The translations under genes and the position numbers were made by a program. Positions 1 to 5,968 of a stretch of 8,797 nt of DNA are shown one piece after another (position 1 is the stretch's first letter; each line of letters begins with the position of its first letter). The DNA lies in the NCBI GenBank assembly GCA_023423475.1, contig JAFAFN010000523.1, positions 1-8,797 on the forward strand, given 5' to 3'. This DNA comes from Actinomycetes bacterium. Lineage in GTDB: Bacteria; Actinomycetota; Acidimicrobiia; Acidimicrobiales; Microtrichaceae. Under the pieces are notes generated by a model. The model was not told the origin of the DNA. It made no database searches and saw only the letters and a list, made by a program, of their open reading frames with translations.

Positions 1-1916
1 TGACCTCGGAGTCGTGGACGTGCACGAGCTTCGATGACGCCGGTCGTGTCGACACCGTCGAATACCCGGCCTTCGGCGGCCACGCAGCACGTACCGTGAC
101 CAACGACTATGCCGTCGGCGGTGATCCGCTGGTGACCTCGGTGCAGGACTCCGCCGGCACGATCACCACCACATCGGACTGGTCGGGCCGCATCCTGCAC
201 TCCGAGGACGTCTGGGGCTTCACGACGAGTGCCGCGTACGACGACCTCGGACGCGTGACCACCGCGACCAACGCTGCTGGCTCGACGGGCTACAGCTACA
301 ACGGCGAGGACCGCGTCACCCAACAGACCCTCGACGGTGACGTCGTCGCGTCGCCGACCTATGACAGCCTGGGCCGCATGTCGGCGGTCACCTACCCGGC
401 GGGGGTGGGCAACGGTGGGAACGGCACCTCCGGTGTGTTCACCTTCGACGACCACGGTCGAGCCGCGGGCGTCTCCTGGATCGACGCTTCGACCGGTTTG
501 GTGACCTCTGACGCGGTGACGTCTCGCGACCAGGTGAGCAGGGTGGTGAACCGCTCGACCGACGGATTCGACCCGAACAGCACGACGCCGAACTACACGT
601 ACTCGGCAACAGGCGAGCTCACCTCCGCAGTCGGGTTCGCAGCCGCACCAGCGGCGTTGGCGGCGACTCGGACGATCACCTACGGCTACGCCTCATCGGG
701 TGGATGCGGGCTCGCGACCGCGGCGGGCAAGAACGTGAACCGCACCTCGAAGACGATCGACGCCGGCACACCCGTCACCTATTGCTATGACCACGCCGAT
801 CGCTTGACGTCGACGACTGAACCACTCGAGGCGGTATCCATTACAGCCGGAACGCTTGCGTATGACAGCCACGGCAACACCAGCCGCCTGGGGGACGAGG
901 TGTACTCCTATGACGTCGCCGACCGTCACCTCCGAACGTCTGCTGCGCCAGGCGCGTCGGGGGTGCCGACCGTCGACTACCTCCGCGACGCGTCCGACGG
1001 GATCGTCCAAAGGAAGCTCAATGGCACGGTGACCGCCCGATACGCGTCCACGCTGGGAGGCGCACCCTCCGCGGTCCTCGACGGGACCAGCACCGTGGTC
1101 TCCGCGACGGTCGGTTTGCCGGGCGGGGTGAGTCATAGCTTCGACCCGACGATCAACTCCCTGAACGGGACGTGGCAGCACCCCAACCTCACCGGACACC
1201 GCGTCGCCACCACGAACGCCGCCGGCGCAAAGGTCGGCGGGACCACCGTGTATGACCCGGACGGGAACCTCCAGGCCGGCTCCCTTCCGAACGACAAGCC
1301 CGGCAGCTTCGACGCAGCCTGGCACGGCGGCGGGGGCGTCAACCTCGAACACGAAGCCGGGCTGCACCCGATGATCCAGATGGGCGCCCGCCAATACTCC
1401 CCAATTCTCGCCAGATTCCTCGAAGTTGACCCCATCGAAGGCGGTGTCAACAACGACTACGGCTACGTCTCAGATTCGATCAACCAGAGCGACCTGTCTG
1501 GGCAAGCCCTCGGCCCCAACCAAGCCATTTGGTGCGGTGCAAATCTCAGCAACTGCAAAGCAGCTTTCGGCATCAGGGATCGGGCAGAGGAGCTCTATCT
1601 CGTTTGGGAGCGAGACTTCGGCGCCAACACTGCAGGAGCGATGAAGCACTTCTACTGGATGGCGAGAACGACCAAACTTGTTGGATGGGAATCAGCGAGA
1701 GAACTGGGCATCGCACACGAGAAGGATGGCGGCGATGGGCACGACGACACTTGGCGTGACCTCATGAACAACGAGCTGGGGATCGCTTTCGGAGGCCGTA
1801 ATCCAACCAACGATCAGATCGCAAAACGTGCCCGACACCTAGCCGATAATGGGGGGCTGCGTTGTGTCAAGGATGGCGGCGGAGTGGGCAGTACCTACGG
1901 GAGGGCGTGTAAGTGA
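1..1916 (+). CDS. Rhs/YD-repeat polymorphic toxin, 3' part, with DUF6973-like C-terminal tip
   Basis: The reading frame is open to the left edge (first full codon at 3), so this is the C-terminal part of a larger gene; GTG at 96 is internal. The protein is built of YD repeats (for example YDDLGRVTTATNAAG and FDDHGRAAGVSW), which in Rhs proteins form a beta-cage around the toxin. The core closes with GARQYSPILARFLEVDP (about 1380-1434), then EGGVNNDYGYV and DLSG ending near 1502, matching the usual actinobacterial Rhs core terminus. A tip of about 137 residues follows. Rhs proteins are exported or cell-surface weapons whose tip enters neighbouring cells; the export signal lies outside this window. 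The stop overlaps the next gene, a likely immunity gene. The family call is firm. The tip's activity is not known from the sequence. Confidence 0.93.
   Translation, partial: TSESWTCTSFDDAGRVDTVEYPAFGGHAARTVTNDYAVGGDPLVTSVQDSAGTITTTSDWSGRILHSEDVWGFTTSAAYDDLGRVTTATNAAGSTGYSYNGEDRVTQQTLDGDVVASPTYDSLGRMSAVTYPAGVGNGGNGTSGVFTFDDHGRAAGVSWIDASTGLVTSDAVTSRDQVSRVVNRSTDGFDPNSTTPNYTYSATGELTSAVGFAAAPAALAATRTITYGYASSGGCGLATAAGKNVNRTSKTIDAGTPVTYCYDHADRLTSTTEPLEAVSITAGTLAYDSHGNTSRLGDEVYSYDVADRHLRTSAAPGASGVPTVDYLRDASDGIVQRKLNGTVTARYASTLGGAPSAVLDGTSTVVSATVGLPGGVSHSFDPTINSLNGTWQHPNLTGHRVATTNAAGAKVGGTTVYDPDGNLQAGSLPNDKPGSFDAAWHGGGGVNLEHEAGLHPMIQMGARQYSPILARFLEVDPIEGGVNNDYGYVSDSINQSDLSGQALGPNQAIWCGANLSNCKAAFGIRDRAEELYLVWERDFGANTAGAMKHFYWMARTTKLVGWESARELGIAHEKDGGDGHDDTWRDLMNNELGIAFGGRNPTNDQIAKRARHLADNGGLRCVKDGGGVGSTYGRACK
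1503..1913 (+). other. Variable toxin tip domain of the Rhs protein, resembling DUF6973
   Basis: This segment starts just after the Rhs core end (DLSG) and runs to the stop. It contains MKHFYWMA (1641-1664), an AHE motif (1713-1721) and DLMNNELG (1758-1781). From memory this is the pattern of DUF6973-type domains, where a D-x-hydrophobic-R/K-H-x-x-W segment, an AHE and a D-L-x-N-N-x-x-G segment occur at similar spacing. The conserved His, Glu, Asp and Asn residues could form an active or metal site, but this is inference. Four cysteines, two near the start (WCGANLSNC) and two near the end (RCV, RACK), could pair as disulfides in an exported domain. Base composition is lower in GC than the core. 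The domain name is moderately supported; the enzymatic role is unknown. Confidence 0.6.
1899..1905 (+). promoter_or_regulatory. Ribosome binding site of the ankyrin gene
   Basis: GGGAGGG lies inside the last codons of the Rhs gene, 7 bases before GTG 1913 and 10 before ATG 1916. It supports a start at the Rhs stop codon, so the two genes are probably translated from one message. Confidence 0.6.
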
Positions 1917-2374
1917 TGTTCAGTTACGGAAAGCTATGGCTGGCTGCCACTGTGCTTGTAGCATTGCTGACGTGTGTGTCGTGCGGCGGAACCGACTACT
2001 CCGACGACCCTGCGCTGTTCACGGCAGCATCCATTGGTGACAATCGAGAAGTCGAGCGACTCATTGATGGGGGGGTTGATGTGGACGAACGGGACGAGTC
2101 AGAGCAGACGCCCCTCATGGCGGCGTCTGGAATCCATCTCAACACGATGGAGCTACTCATCGCAAGCGGTGCTGACGTGAATGCTCGATCCAACGTTGGA
2201 TGGAGTCCGATCATGCTCGCATACCATCGTGAATCGCCTGCAGCTGTTGCTCTACTTGTTGAGAGCGAAGCAGACCTGTCGATAACCGATGATGTCGGTG
2301 AGTTCACCGAGGATGATCTTTGCAGCCAAGCCCAGGTCGACGCGAACGGCGAGATGGTTGAGGTTCTTTGCTAG
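1913..2374 (+). CDS. Ankyrin-repeat lipoprotein, probable immunity protein for the Rhs tip
   Basis: The gene encodes 153 residues from GTG 1913 (overlapping the Rhs stop as GTGA) or 152 from ATG 1916. Residues 8-20 form a hydrophobic signal segment followed by TCVSCGG. Cys24 is the best candidate lipid-attachment residue, although Cys at -3 is unusual for a lipobox. About three ankyrin repeats follow: roughly residues 33-65, 66-97 (TPLMAASG...MELLIASGADVNAR) and 98-131 (SPIMLAYHR...ALLVESEADLS). Ankyrin repeats bind proteins and have no catalytic role. The position directly after a variable toxin tip, with overlap and equally low GC, is typical of a cognate immunity gene. An exported, membrane-anchored immunity protein would imply that the toxin acts outside the cytoplasm. 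The ankyrin fold is clear, the lipoprotein call likely, the immunity role inferred. Confidence 0.85.
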   Translation: MMFSYGKLWLAATVLVALLTCVSCGGTDYSDDPALFTAASIGDNREVERLIDGGVDVDERDESEQTPLMAASGIHLNTMELLIASGADVNARSNVGWSPIMLAYHRESPAAVALLVESEADLSITDDVGEFTEDDLCSQAQVDANGEMVEVLC

Positions 2375-2398
2375 ATCGCAGCTAGCCCCGGTCTTTTT
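2370..2398 (+). terminator. Weak possible terminator after the toxin/immunity pair
   Basis: GCTAG (2370-2374, including the stop codon) pairs with CTAGC (2382-2386) around a 7-base loop. A run of five T follows at 2394-2398. The stem is short and the T run sits seven bases away, so this is only a weak candidate. Confidence 0.25.
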
Positions 2399-2482
2399 CA
2401 TGGAGTTCAGATGGTGCGAGGGACCTGGGACGCGACAAGTGCCCTGCTCGTGGCGTCTTGCTACACACCAAGAAGATGCACA

Positions 2483-2490
2483 GAGGAGGT
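2483..2490 (+). promoter_or_regulatory. Ribosome binding site for the small membrane protein
   Basis: GAGGAGGT is a strong Shine-Dalgarno match 12 bases before ATG 2503. It rules out the earlier in-frame ATG at 2476 as the main start. The spacing is longer than ideal, but no start codon lies closer. Confidence 0.55.
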
Positions 2491-2502
2491 GGTCTCATCA
2501 GC

Positions 2503-2685
2503 ATGAGGAACGATCGCGACGACCAGTTCGAACGGAGCAGGGCGGAGAAGGGCTTCTACATCGCCGTCGCGGTCTGCTTCGGCCTCCTCATCGTGGCCTT
2601 CGTCTACAGCTACCGACTGTTCTCTGACGTGGTCATGATCCCGCGCCCCGGGCCTCGAGCCGCTTGCGCCCGAGGAGGCGACTGA
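2503..2685 (+). CDS. Small single-pass membrane protein, unknown function
   Basis: The predicted protein is 60 residues. The first 16 or so are charged (MRNDRDDQFERSRAEKG), then one hydrophobic helix runs from about 17 to 38 (FYIAVAVCFGLLIVAFVYSY). A short tail rich in Pro, Arg and Ala follows. The likely topology is a single membrane anchor with a small outer or inner tail. The start is chosen for the strong GAGGAGGT upstream; longer in-frame versions from 2458 or 2476 have no such site. It ends four bases before the next gene, so the two are probably co-transcribed. I do not recognise the family. It is short enough that a chance ORF cannot be fully excluded, but the helix and ribosome site argue for a real gene. 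Confidence 0.6.
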   Translation: MRNDRDDQFERSRAEKGFYIAVAVCFGLLIVAFVYSYRLFSDVVMIPRPGPRAACARGGD

Positions 2686-2689
2686 CGAC

Positions 2690-3040
2690 ATGGGACAGCC
2701 CGTTCGACTCACCGGACACGTGCTCAGCAGTGAACCCCTGCTCGCTGCGGTCGACGTGCCGAGCAGGGCGCTGGAGATCGACGGGCCGGTGCTTCGCGTC
2801 GACGGCACCGAGATCGAGCTGCAGCCGGGCGACGGGATCGAGGGCGAGCGCAATCGCCTGCTGCCCGGCCCGTGGTGGTGGACGCTCACCTTCCGGCTGG
2901 CGTCGAGACCGGAGGACGACGTGGTGTTCACCGCACCCGGGATCGGCTCGTTCCTCGGCTGGCTGGAACAGGACGGTTGGTCGATCGACCGTTCGAAGCG
3001 GACGTTCCGCGCGACCTTCCCGGGCCGACCGCAGCGCTGA
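2690..3040 (+). CDS. Hypothetical protein, 116 residues
   Basis: The protein starts at ATG 2690 with GAGGAGG at 2672-2678, inside the end of the upstream gene. It has no signal peptide and no clear membrane helix. It alternates hydrophobic and charged stretches, looks beta-rich, and includes a PGPWWWTLTF segment (about residues 59-68) and a Gly/Trp-rich GIGSFLGWLEQDGW near residues 84-97. The balanced composition, in contrast to the Arg/Ser-rich translations of the other frames, favours this frame as coding. I do not recognise the family and assign no function. It follows the small membrane protein by four bases, so the pair probably forms a two-gene unit. An inverted repeat lies just after its stop. 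Confidence 0.7.
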   Translation: MGQPVRLTGHVLSSEPLLAAVDVPSRALEIDGPVLRVDGTEIELQPGDGIEGERNRLLPGPWWWTLTFRLASRPEDDVVFTAPGIGSFLGWLEQDGWSIDRSKRTFRATFPGRPQR

Positions 3041-3050
3041 CGTACAGGCG

Positions 3051-3083
3051 GAGCCACGACCGACCCGTAGGTGATCGTGGCTC
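3051..3083. terminator. Inverted repeat, possible bidirectional terminator
   Basis: GAGCCACGA (3051-3059) pairs perfectly with TCGTGGCTC (3075-3083). Inside the loop, ACC (3063-3065) can pair with GGT (3070-3072) around CGTA. It lies 10 bases after the hypothetical gene on the + strand and 49 bases beyond the 3' end of the tRNA on the - strand, so it could end transcription from both sides. No strong T run follows on either strand. Confidence 0.55.
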
Positions 3084-3132
3084 GTTGCCTGTTGCCCCAT
3101 CACATCGCCGGTGGCGAATCGCCGCCGTGCTG

Positions 3133-3216
3133 TGCGCGAGGGGGGACTTGAACCCCCACGTCCTTTCGGACACTGGAACCTGAATCCAGCGCGTCTGCCA
3201 ATTCCGCCACTCGCGC
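3133..3216 (-). tRNA. tRNA-Leu, anticodon CAG
   Basis: Read on the - strand, the 84-base cloverleaf has a 7-bp acceptor stem GCGCGAG/CTCGCGC (3210-3216 with 3134-3140) and discriminator A at 3133. The D arm contains GGCGGAATTGGCAGACGC. The anticodon stem CTGGA/TCCAG encloses loop TTCAGGT, giving anticodon CAG, which reads CTG, a codon used heavily throughout this window. The long variable arm GTCC-GAAA-GGAC is typical of class II (Leu/Ser) tRNAs. The T arm is GGGGG-TTCAAGT-CCCCC. The 3' CCA is not encoded. The tRNA stands alone, divergent from fhaA. Confidence 0.97.
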
Positions 3217-3229
3217 AAGTGGAGAGCGC

Positions 3230-3260
3230 ATCGTAGCGCATGGGGTCGGGGGAGCCCCAA
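3230..3260 (-). promoter_or_regulatory. Candidate promoter for tRNA-Leu
   Basis: On the - strand TACGAT (3230-3235) fits the -10 pattern TANNNT and lies 13 bases before the tRNA. TTGGGG (3255-3260) could serve as -35, but the 19-base spacer is long. The -10 is plausible; the -35 is weak. Confidence 0.35.
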
Positions 3261-3291
3261 GTGTGATCCCGGACTTGTCGGCCGGCATCGC

Positions 3292-3297
3292 TATCGT
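3292..3297 (+). promoter_or_regulatory. Candidate -10 element for a leaderless fhaA operon transcript
   Basis: TATCGT fits the actinobacterial -10 pattern TANNNT and ends six bases before ATG 3304. Transcription would start at or very near the A of the start codon. No Shine-Dalgarno precedes the ATG (GTGGGCCC), as expected for leaderless mRNA, which is common in actinobacteria. No convincing -35 is seen at 17 bases. Confidence 0.4.
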
Positions 3298-3303
3298 GGG
3301 CCC

Positions 3304-3963
3304 ATGGGTATCAAGGGTTTCGAGGGTCGCCTCGAGCGAGCGGTCGAGGGCACGTTCTCCCGCCTGTTCCGCAGCGGCCTGAGCCCGGTCGAGTTCGGCC
3401 GCAAGCTCGTGCGAGAGATGGACTCGCACCGCACCGTCGGCGTCGACGGCCGCACGCTGGTGCCCAACTCCTTCGAGTTCCGCATCTCGGCGGCCGATGC
3501 CGAACAGCTCTCCGACCTGCTGGGCACCCTCCGGAGAGAGCTCGCCGATGCCGCCCGGGAGCACGCCCGCGACGAGCGCTACGGCTTCGTCGGGCCGGTC
3601 GAGGTGCACATCGACGTCGACGACTCGCTGCGTGGCGGTGTGCTCGCGGTCGACGGTCGCTTCGCCGAGGGAGAGGACGGCCTGCCGCCCGGCGCGCTGC
3701 TGCTGCCCACCGGCGATCGTGTCCCTCTGGGTGAGTACGTCGTCACCGTCGGGCGCCAGAACGACTGCACCATCGTCCTGGCCGACCCGAACGTCAGTCG
3801 CCACCATGCAGAGATCCGCCCCTACGGCGACGGCTTCGTGGTGATCGATCTGGGTTCGACCAACGGCACCAAGGTGAACGACGCACGGGTGGCTGAGCAC
3901 CAGCTCCGCGACGGCGACGAGGTCCGTTTCGGCAACACCGTGATGCACTTCCAGGCGTCCTAG
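3304..3963 (+). CDS. fhaA: FhaA-like protein: DUF3662 domain plus C-terminal FHA domain
   Basis: The 219-residue protein has an N-terminal DUF3662 domain (about 1-115, opening GIKGFEGRLERAVEGTFSRL) and a C-terminal FHA domain (about 130-219). FHA hallmarks are all present: Gly150-Arg151, Ser165-Arg-His-His168, STNGT at 185-189 and Asn192. These residues bind phosphothreonine, so this is a cytoplasmic reader of Ser/Thr kinase marks. In mycobacteria FhaA binds phosphorylated MviN and tunes peptidoglycan synthesis. The mycobacterial protein is about 527 residues with a long low-complexity linker; here the two domains are joined by only about 15-30 residues, so this is a minimal form. It opens the operon and is followed by fhaB after 11 bases. 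The start lacks a ribosome site, consistent with leaderless translation. Confidence 0.95.
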   Translation: MGIKGFEGRLERAVEGTFSRLFRSGLSPVEFGRKLVREMDSHRTVGVDGRTLVPNSFEFRISAADAEQLSDLLGTLRRELADAAREHARDERYGFVGPVEVHIDVDDSLRGGVLAVDGRFAEGEDGLPPGALLLPTGDRVPLGEYVVTVGRQNDCTIVLADPNVSRHHAEIRPYGDGFVVIDLGSTNGTKVNDARVAEHQLRDGDEVRFGNTVMHFQAS

Positions 3964-3974
3964 GCTCACCCCCA

Positions 3975-4469
3975 GTGTCCGAGCAGCTGCTCACCGTTCT
4001 CAACCTGTGCCTCCTGGCGCTCCTGTACCTGTTCTTCCTGCGCGTGCTGCGTGCGGTCTGGACCGAGGTCAACCCGCCCAAGACGGCGACGGCCGAGGTC
4101 GCCGCCGGCCGGAGTCGCAAGGCGGCCAGGCAGAAGGCCCCCAAGCAGAAGCCGGCCCGCACCCGACGTGGCACCCCGGCGGTGCCGACCCGACTGGTCC
4201 TGATCGAGCCGGCACCCCGCGCCGGCATGGAGTTCCCCCTCGGCGAGGAGCTGACCGTCGGACGAGCCGCGGGCTGCTCCATCGCGCTCGACGAGCAGTA
4301 CGTGTCGCAGGTGCACTCGCGCATCTTCATCCGTGACGGCTCGGTGTTCGTCGAGGACCTCGGCTCCACGAACGGCACGTGGGTCAACGGCTCCCGCGCC
4401 GTCGGCCAGATGCCGGCCCGGCTCGGCGACCGCATCCAGATCGGCAACGTCGTGATGGAGGTCCGGTGA
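3975..4469 (+). CDS. fhaB: FhaB/FipA-like membrane-anchored FHA protein
   Basis: The 164-residue protein starts at GTG 3975. A single hydrophobic helix lies at about residues 5-27 (LLTVLNLCLLALLYLFFLRV), then a basic linker (about 46-65, RSRKAARQKAPKQKPARTRR) and a C-terminal FHA domain (about 72-164). Gly96-Arg97, Ser111, His114, STNGT at 131-135 and Asn138 are the phosphothreonine-binding residues, all intact. Length and layout match mycobacterial FhaB (FipA, about 155 residues), which links Ser/Thr kinase signalling to the division machinery. The helix would hold the FHA domain at the inner face of the membrane. Its stop overlaps the pstP start by four bases. No clear ribosome site precedes the GTG, so translation may depend on readthrough from fhaA. 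Confidence 0.95.
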   Translation: MSEQLLTVLNLCLLALLYLFFLRVLRAVWTEVNPPKTATAEVAAGRSRKAARQKAPKQKPARTRRGTPAVPTRLVLIEPAPRAGMEFPLGEELTVGRAAGCSIALDEQYVSQVHSRIFIRDGSVFVEDLGSTNGTWVNGSRAVGQMPARLGDRIQIGNVVMEVR

Positions 4470-5968
4470 CCGAGGAGTCCCCGGAGATCCGTCTCGTCAC
4501 GGGTTCGAGCTCGCTCGTCGGGCAGGTCCGCTCGGCGAACGAGGACTCGATCCTCGTCACCGACGAGCTCGTCGCCGTCGCGGATGGCATGGGCGGCCAC
4601 CGTGCGGGTGAGGTCGCTTCGGCCGACACCGTCGAGGTGCTCTCGGGTGTCGCGGACCACCGCTCGCTCGTCGACCTGGTCTCGGCGGTGCACCTGGCGA
4701 ACCGCCGCATCAACGACCGCGCCGAAGAGGACGAGGACCTGCGCGGCATGGGCACCACGGTCTGCGTCGTCGGTCTCGTCGACGAGGACGGCGACCACCT
4801 GGCGGTGCTCAACGTCGGCGACAGCCGGGTCTACCTGTACGCCGCGGGCGAGCTCCGCCAGCTCACCGAGGACCACTCGCTCGTCGAGACCCTCGTCCGA
4901 GAGGGCCGCATCACCCCGGCCGAGGCCGAGGTCCACCCGCAGCGCAACGTGCTGACCAGGGCGCTCGGTGTCGAGGCGCTCGTCGTCGTGGACGCCTGGC
5001 TGCTCGCGCCGTGCGACGGCGACCGACTGCTGCTGTGCAGCGACGGGCTGTTCAACGAGCTCTCCGAGGACCGCATCGCCGAGATCCTCGGCGAGGGCGA
5101 CGATCCGCAGGTGACCGCCCAGCGACTCGCGGCCGAGGCCGACGCCGCGGGCGGGCGCGACAACATCTCGGCCATCGTCGTCGAGGTGCAGGACTCCGGT
5201 GCGGCCGCCGCACCGCTCGGCGACCGTGCCCGCCGCATCGCCACCCCGACGGTCGATCTCGACGACGCGTTCCGCGACGCCGAACACGACACCGCCACCG
5301 TGCCGCTCGTGCCGATCTCGGCCGCGCCGGGCGGCACCGAGGTCCCACCGTCCGACGAGCCCGACGACGGCCCTGCCGCTGACGAGGACACGGTCGCCGC
5401 CGCGGATGTCGTGGCCCCACCGGTCGAACCGGTCGGCGACGAGTCGGACGCACCCGCGTTCGACCCGGCGATGTTGGGCGCGTCGCCCGGCCTGGACGGC
5501 ACACCGGTCGTGCTCGACGACGACACCGACGGCGAGGTCGTCGACACCGGTGCCCGGCACCAACGCAGCTGGCGCACGCCGCTGTTCGTGCTGACCGTGC
5601 TGCTCATCGTCGCGGTAGCGGTCGGCGCCGTGCTCTACCAGGTCGGCAGCGGTTGGTACGTCGGGACCGACGACGGAGAGGTCGTCATCTACGAAGGTCG
5701 ACCGACCGCGCTCCTGTGGCGTCAGCCCGAGGTCGTCGAGCGCTTCCAGATCGACCTCGACCTGCTCTCGAGGAAGGACCGCTCCGATCTCGAGGAGACC
5801 CGCGAGTTCGAGACCGAGGACAAGGCACGGACCTACGTGACCAACATGGAGTCCCGGGCGACCACCACGACGACGACCACCACCACGACCACGACGACGA
5901 CCACCACGACGACCACGACCACCGCGGCGCCACCTCCGCCCCCGGCCCCTCCGGCACCGCCGGCGTGA
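4466..5968 (+). CDS. pstP: PstP-like membrane PP2C Ser/Thr protein phosphatase
   Basis: GTG 4466 overlaps the fhaB stop (GTGA), with GGAGGT at 4457-4462, and gives 500 residues. The N-terminal PP2C domain (about 10-240) shows RSANED (22-27), VADGMGGH with metal-binding Asp40, GMGTT, NVGDSRVY, CSDGL with Asp193, and GGRDN with Asp232. It removes phosphate from Ser/Thr kinases and their targets using two Mn or Mg ions. An acidic, Pro-rich linker (about 245-368) leads to one membrane helix (about 373-394). The outer part begins SGWYVGTDDGEVVIYEG, similar to the extracytoplasmic domain of mycobacterial PstP. The tail is odd: 21 consecutive threonines, then AAPPPPPAPPAPPA to the stop. The domain order matches PstP. 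The upstream in-frame ATG at 4379 would put 29 Arg-rich residues inside fhaB and is unlikely. Confidence 0.96.
   Translation: MTEESPEIRLVTGSSSLVGQVRSANEDSILVTDELVAVADGMGGHRAGEVASADTVEVLSGVADHRSLVDLVSAVHLANRRINDRAEEDEDLRGMGTTVCVVGLVDEDGDHLAVLNVGDSRVYLYAAGELRQLTEDHSLVETLVREGRITPAEAEVHPQRNVLTRALGVEALVVVDAWLLAPCDGDRLLLCSDGLFNELSEDRIAEILGEGDDPQVTAQRLAAEADAAGGRDNISAIVVEVQDSGAAAAPLGDRARRIATPTVDLDDAFRDAEHDTATVPLVPISAAPGGTEVPPSDEPDDGPAADEDTVAAADVVAPPVEPVGDESDAPAFDPAMLGASPGLDGTPVVLDDDTDGEVVDTGARHQRSWRTPLFVLTVLLIVAVAVGAVLYQVGSGWYVGTDDGEVVIYEGRPTALLWRQPEVVERFQIDLDLLSRKDRSDLEETREFETEDKARTYVTNMESRATTTTTTTTTTTTTTTTTTTTTAAPPPPPAPPAPPA
5861..5923 (+). repeat. ACS trinucleotide repeat encoding 21 threonines
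   Basis: Twenty-one consecutive ACC or ACG codons encode an unbroken threonine run near the C-terminus of PstP. The mix of ACC and ACG means it is not a perfect microsatellite, but whole-codon expansion or contraction by slippage would keep the frame. On the opposite strand the same bases read as a long valine run in a non-coding frame. Confidence 0.95.

Noticed and set aside
96..98. GTG as the start of the Rhs gene
   Set aside because: The frame continues open to the left edge and encodes further YD-repeat sequence (SFDDAGRVDTVEYP), so the true start is outside.
2664..3074. Alternative + frame of 136 residues over the 116-residue gene
   Set aside because: It is Arg/Ser-rich with no good ribosome site, while the frame from 2690 has GAGGAGG and a protein-like composition.
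2461..3241. Long - strand frames over the small genes and the tRNA
   Set aside because: They are Arg/Ser-rich, and one runs through the tRNA-Leu gene; the + strand frames have ribosome sites and balanced composition.
3794..5563. 589-residue open frame on the - strand
   Set aside because: It lies opposite fhaA, fhaB and pstP, which have clear domains and motifs. Long antisense frames are expected at this GC content.
5653..5964. Upstream extension of rodA by 104 residues
   Set aside because: It would lie inside pstP and is Arg/His/Asp-rich; GTG 5965 gives the family's usual length and N-terminus.
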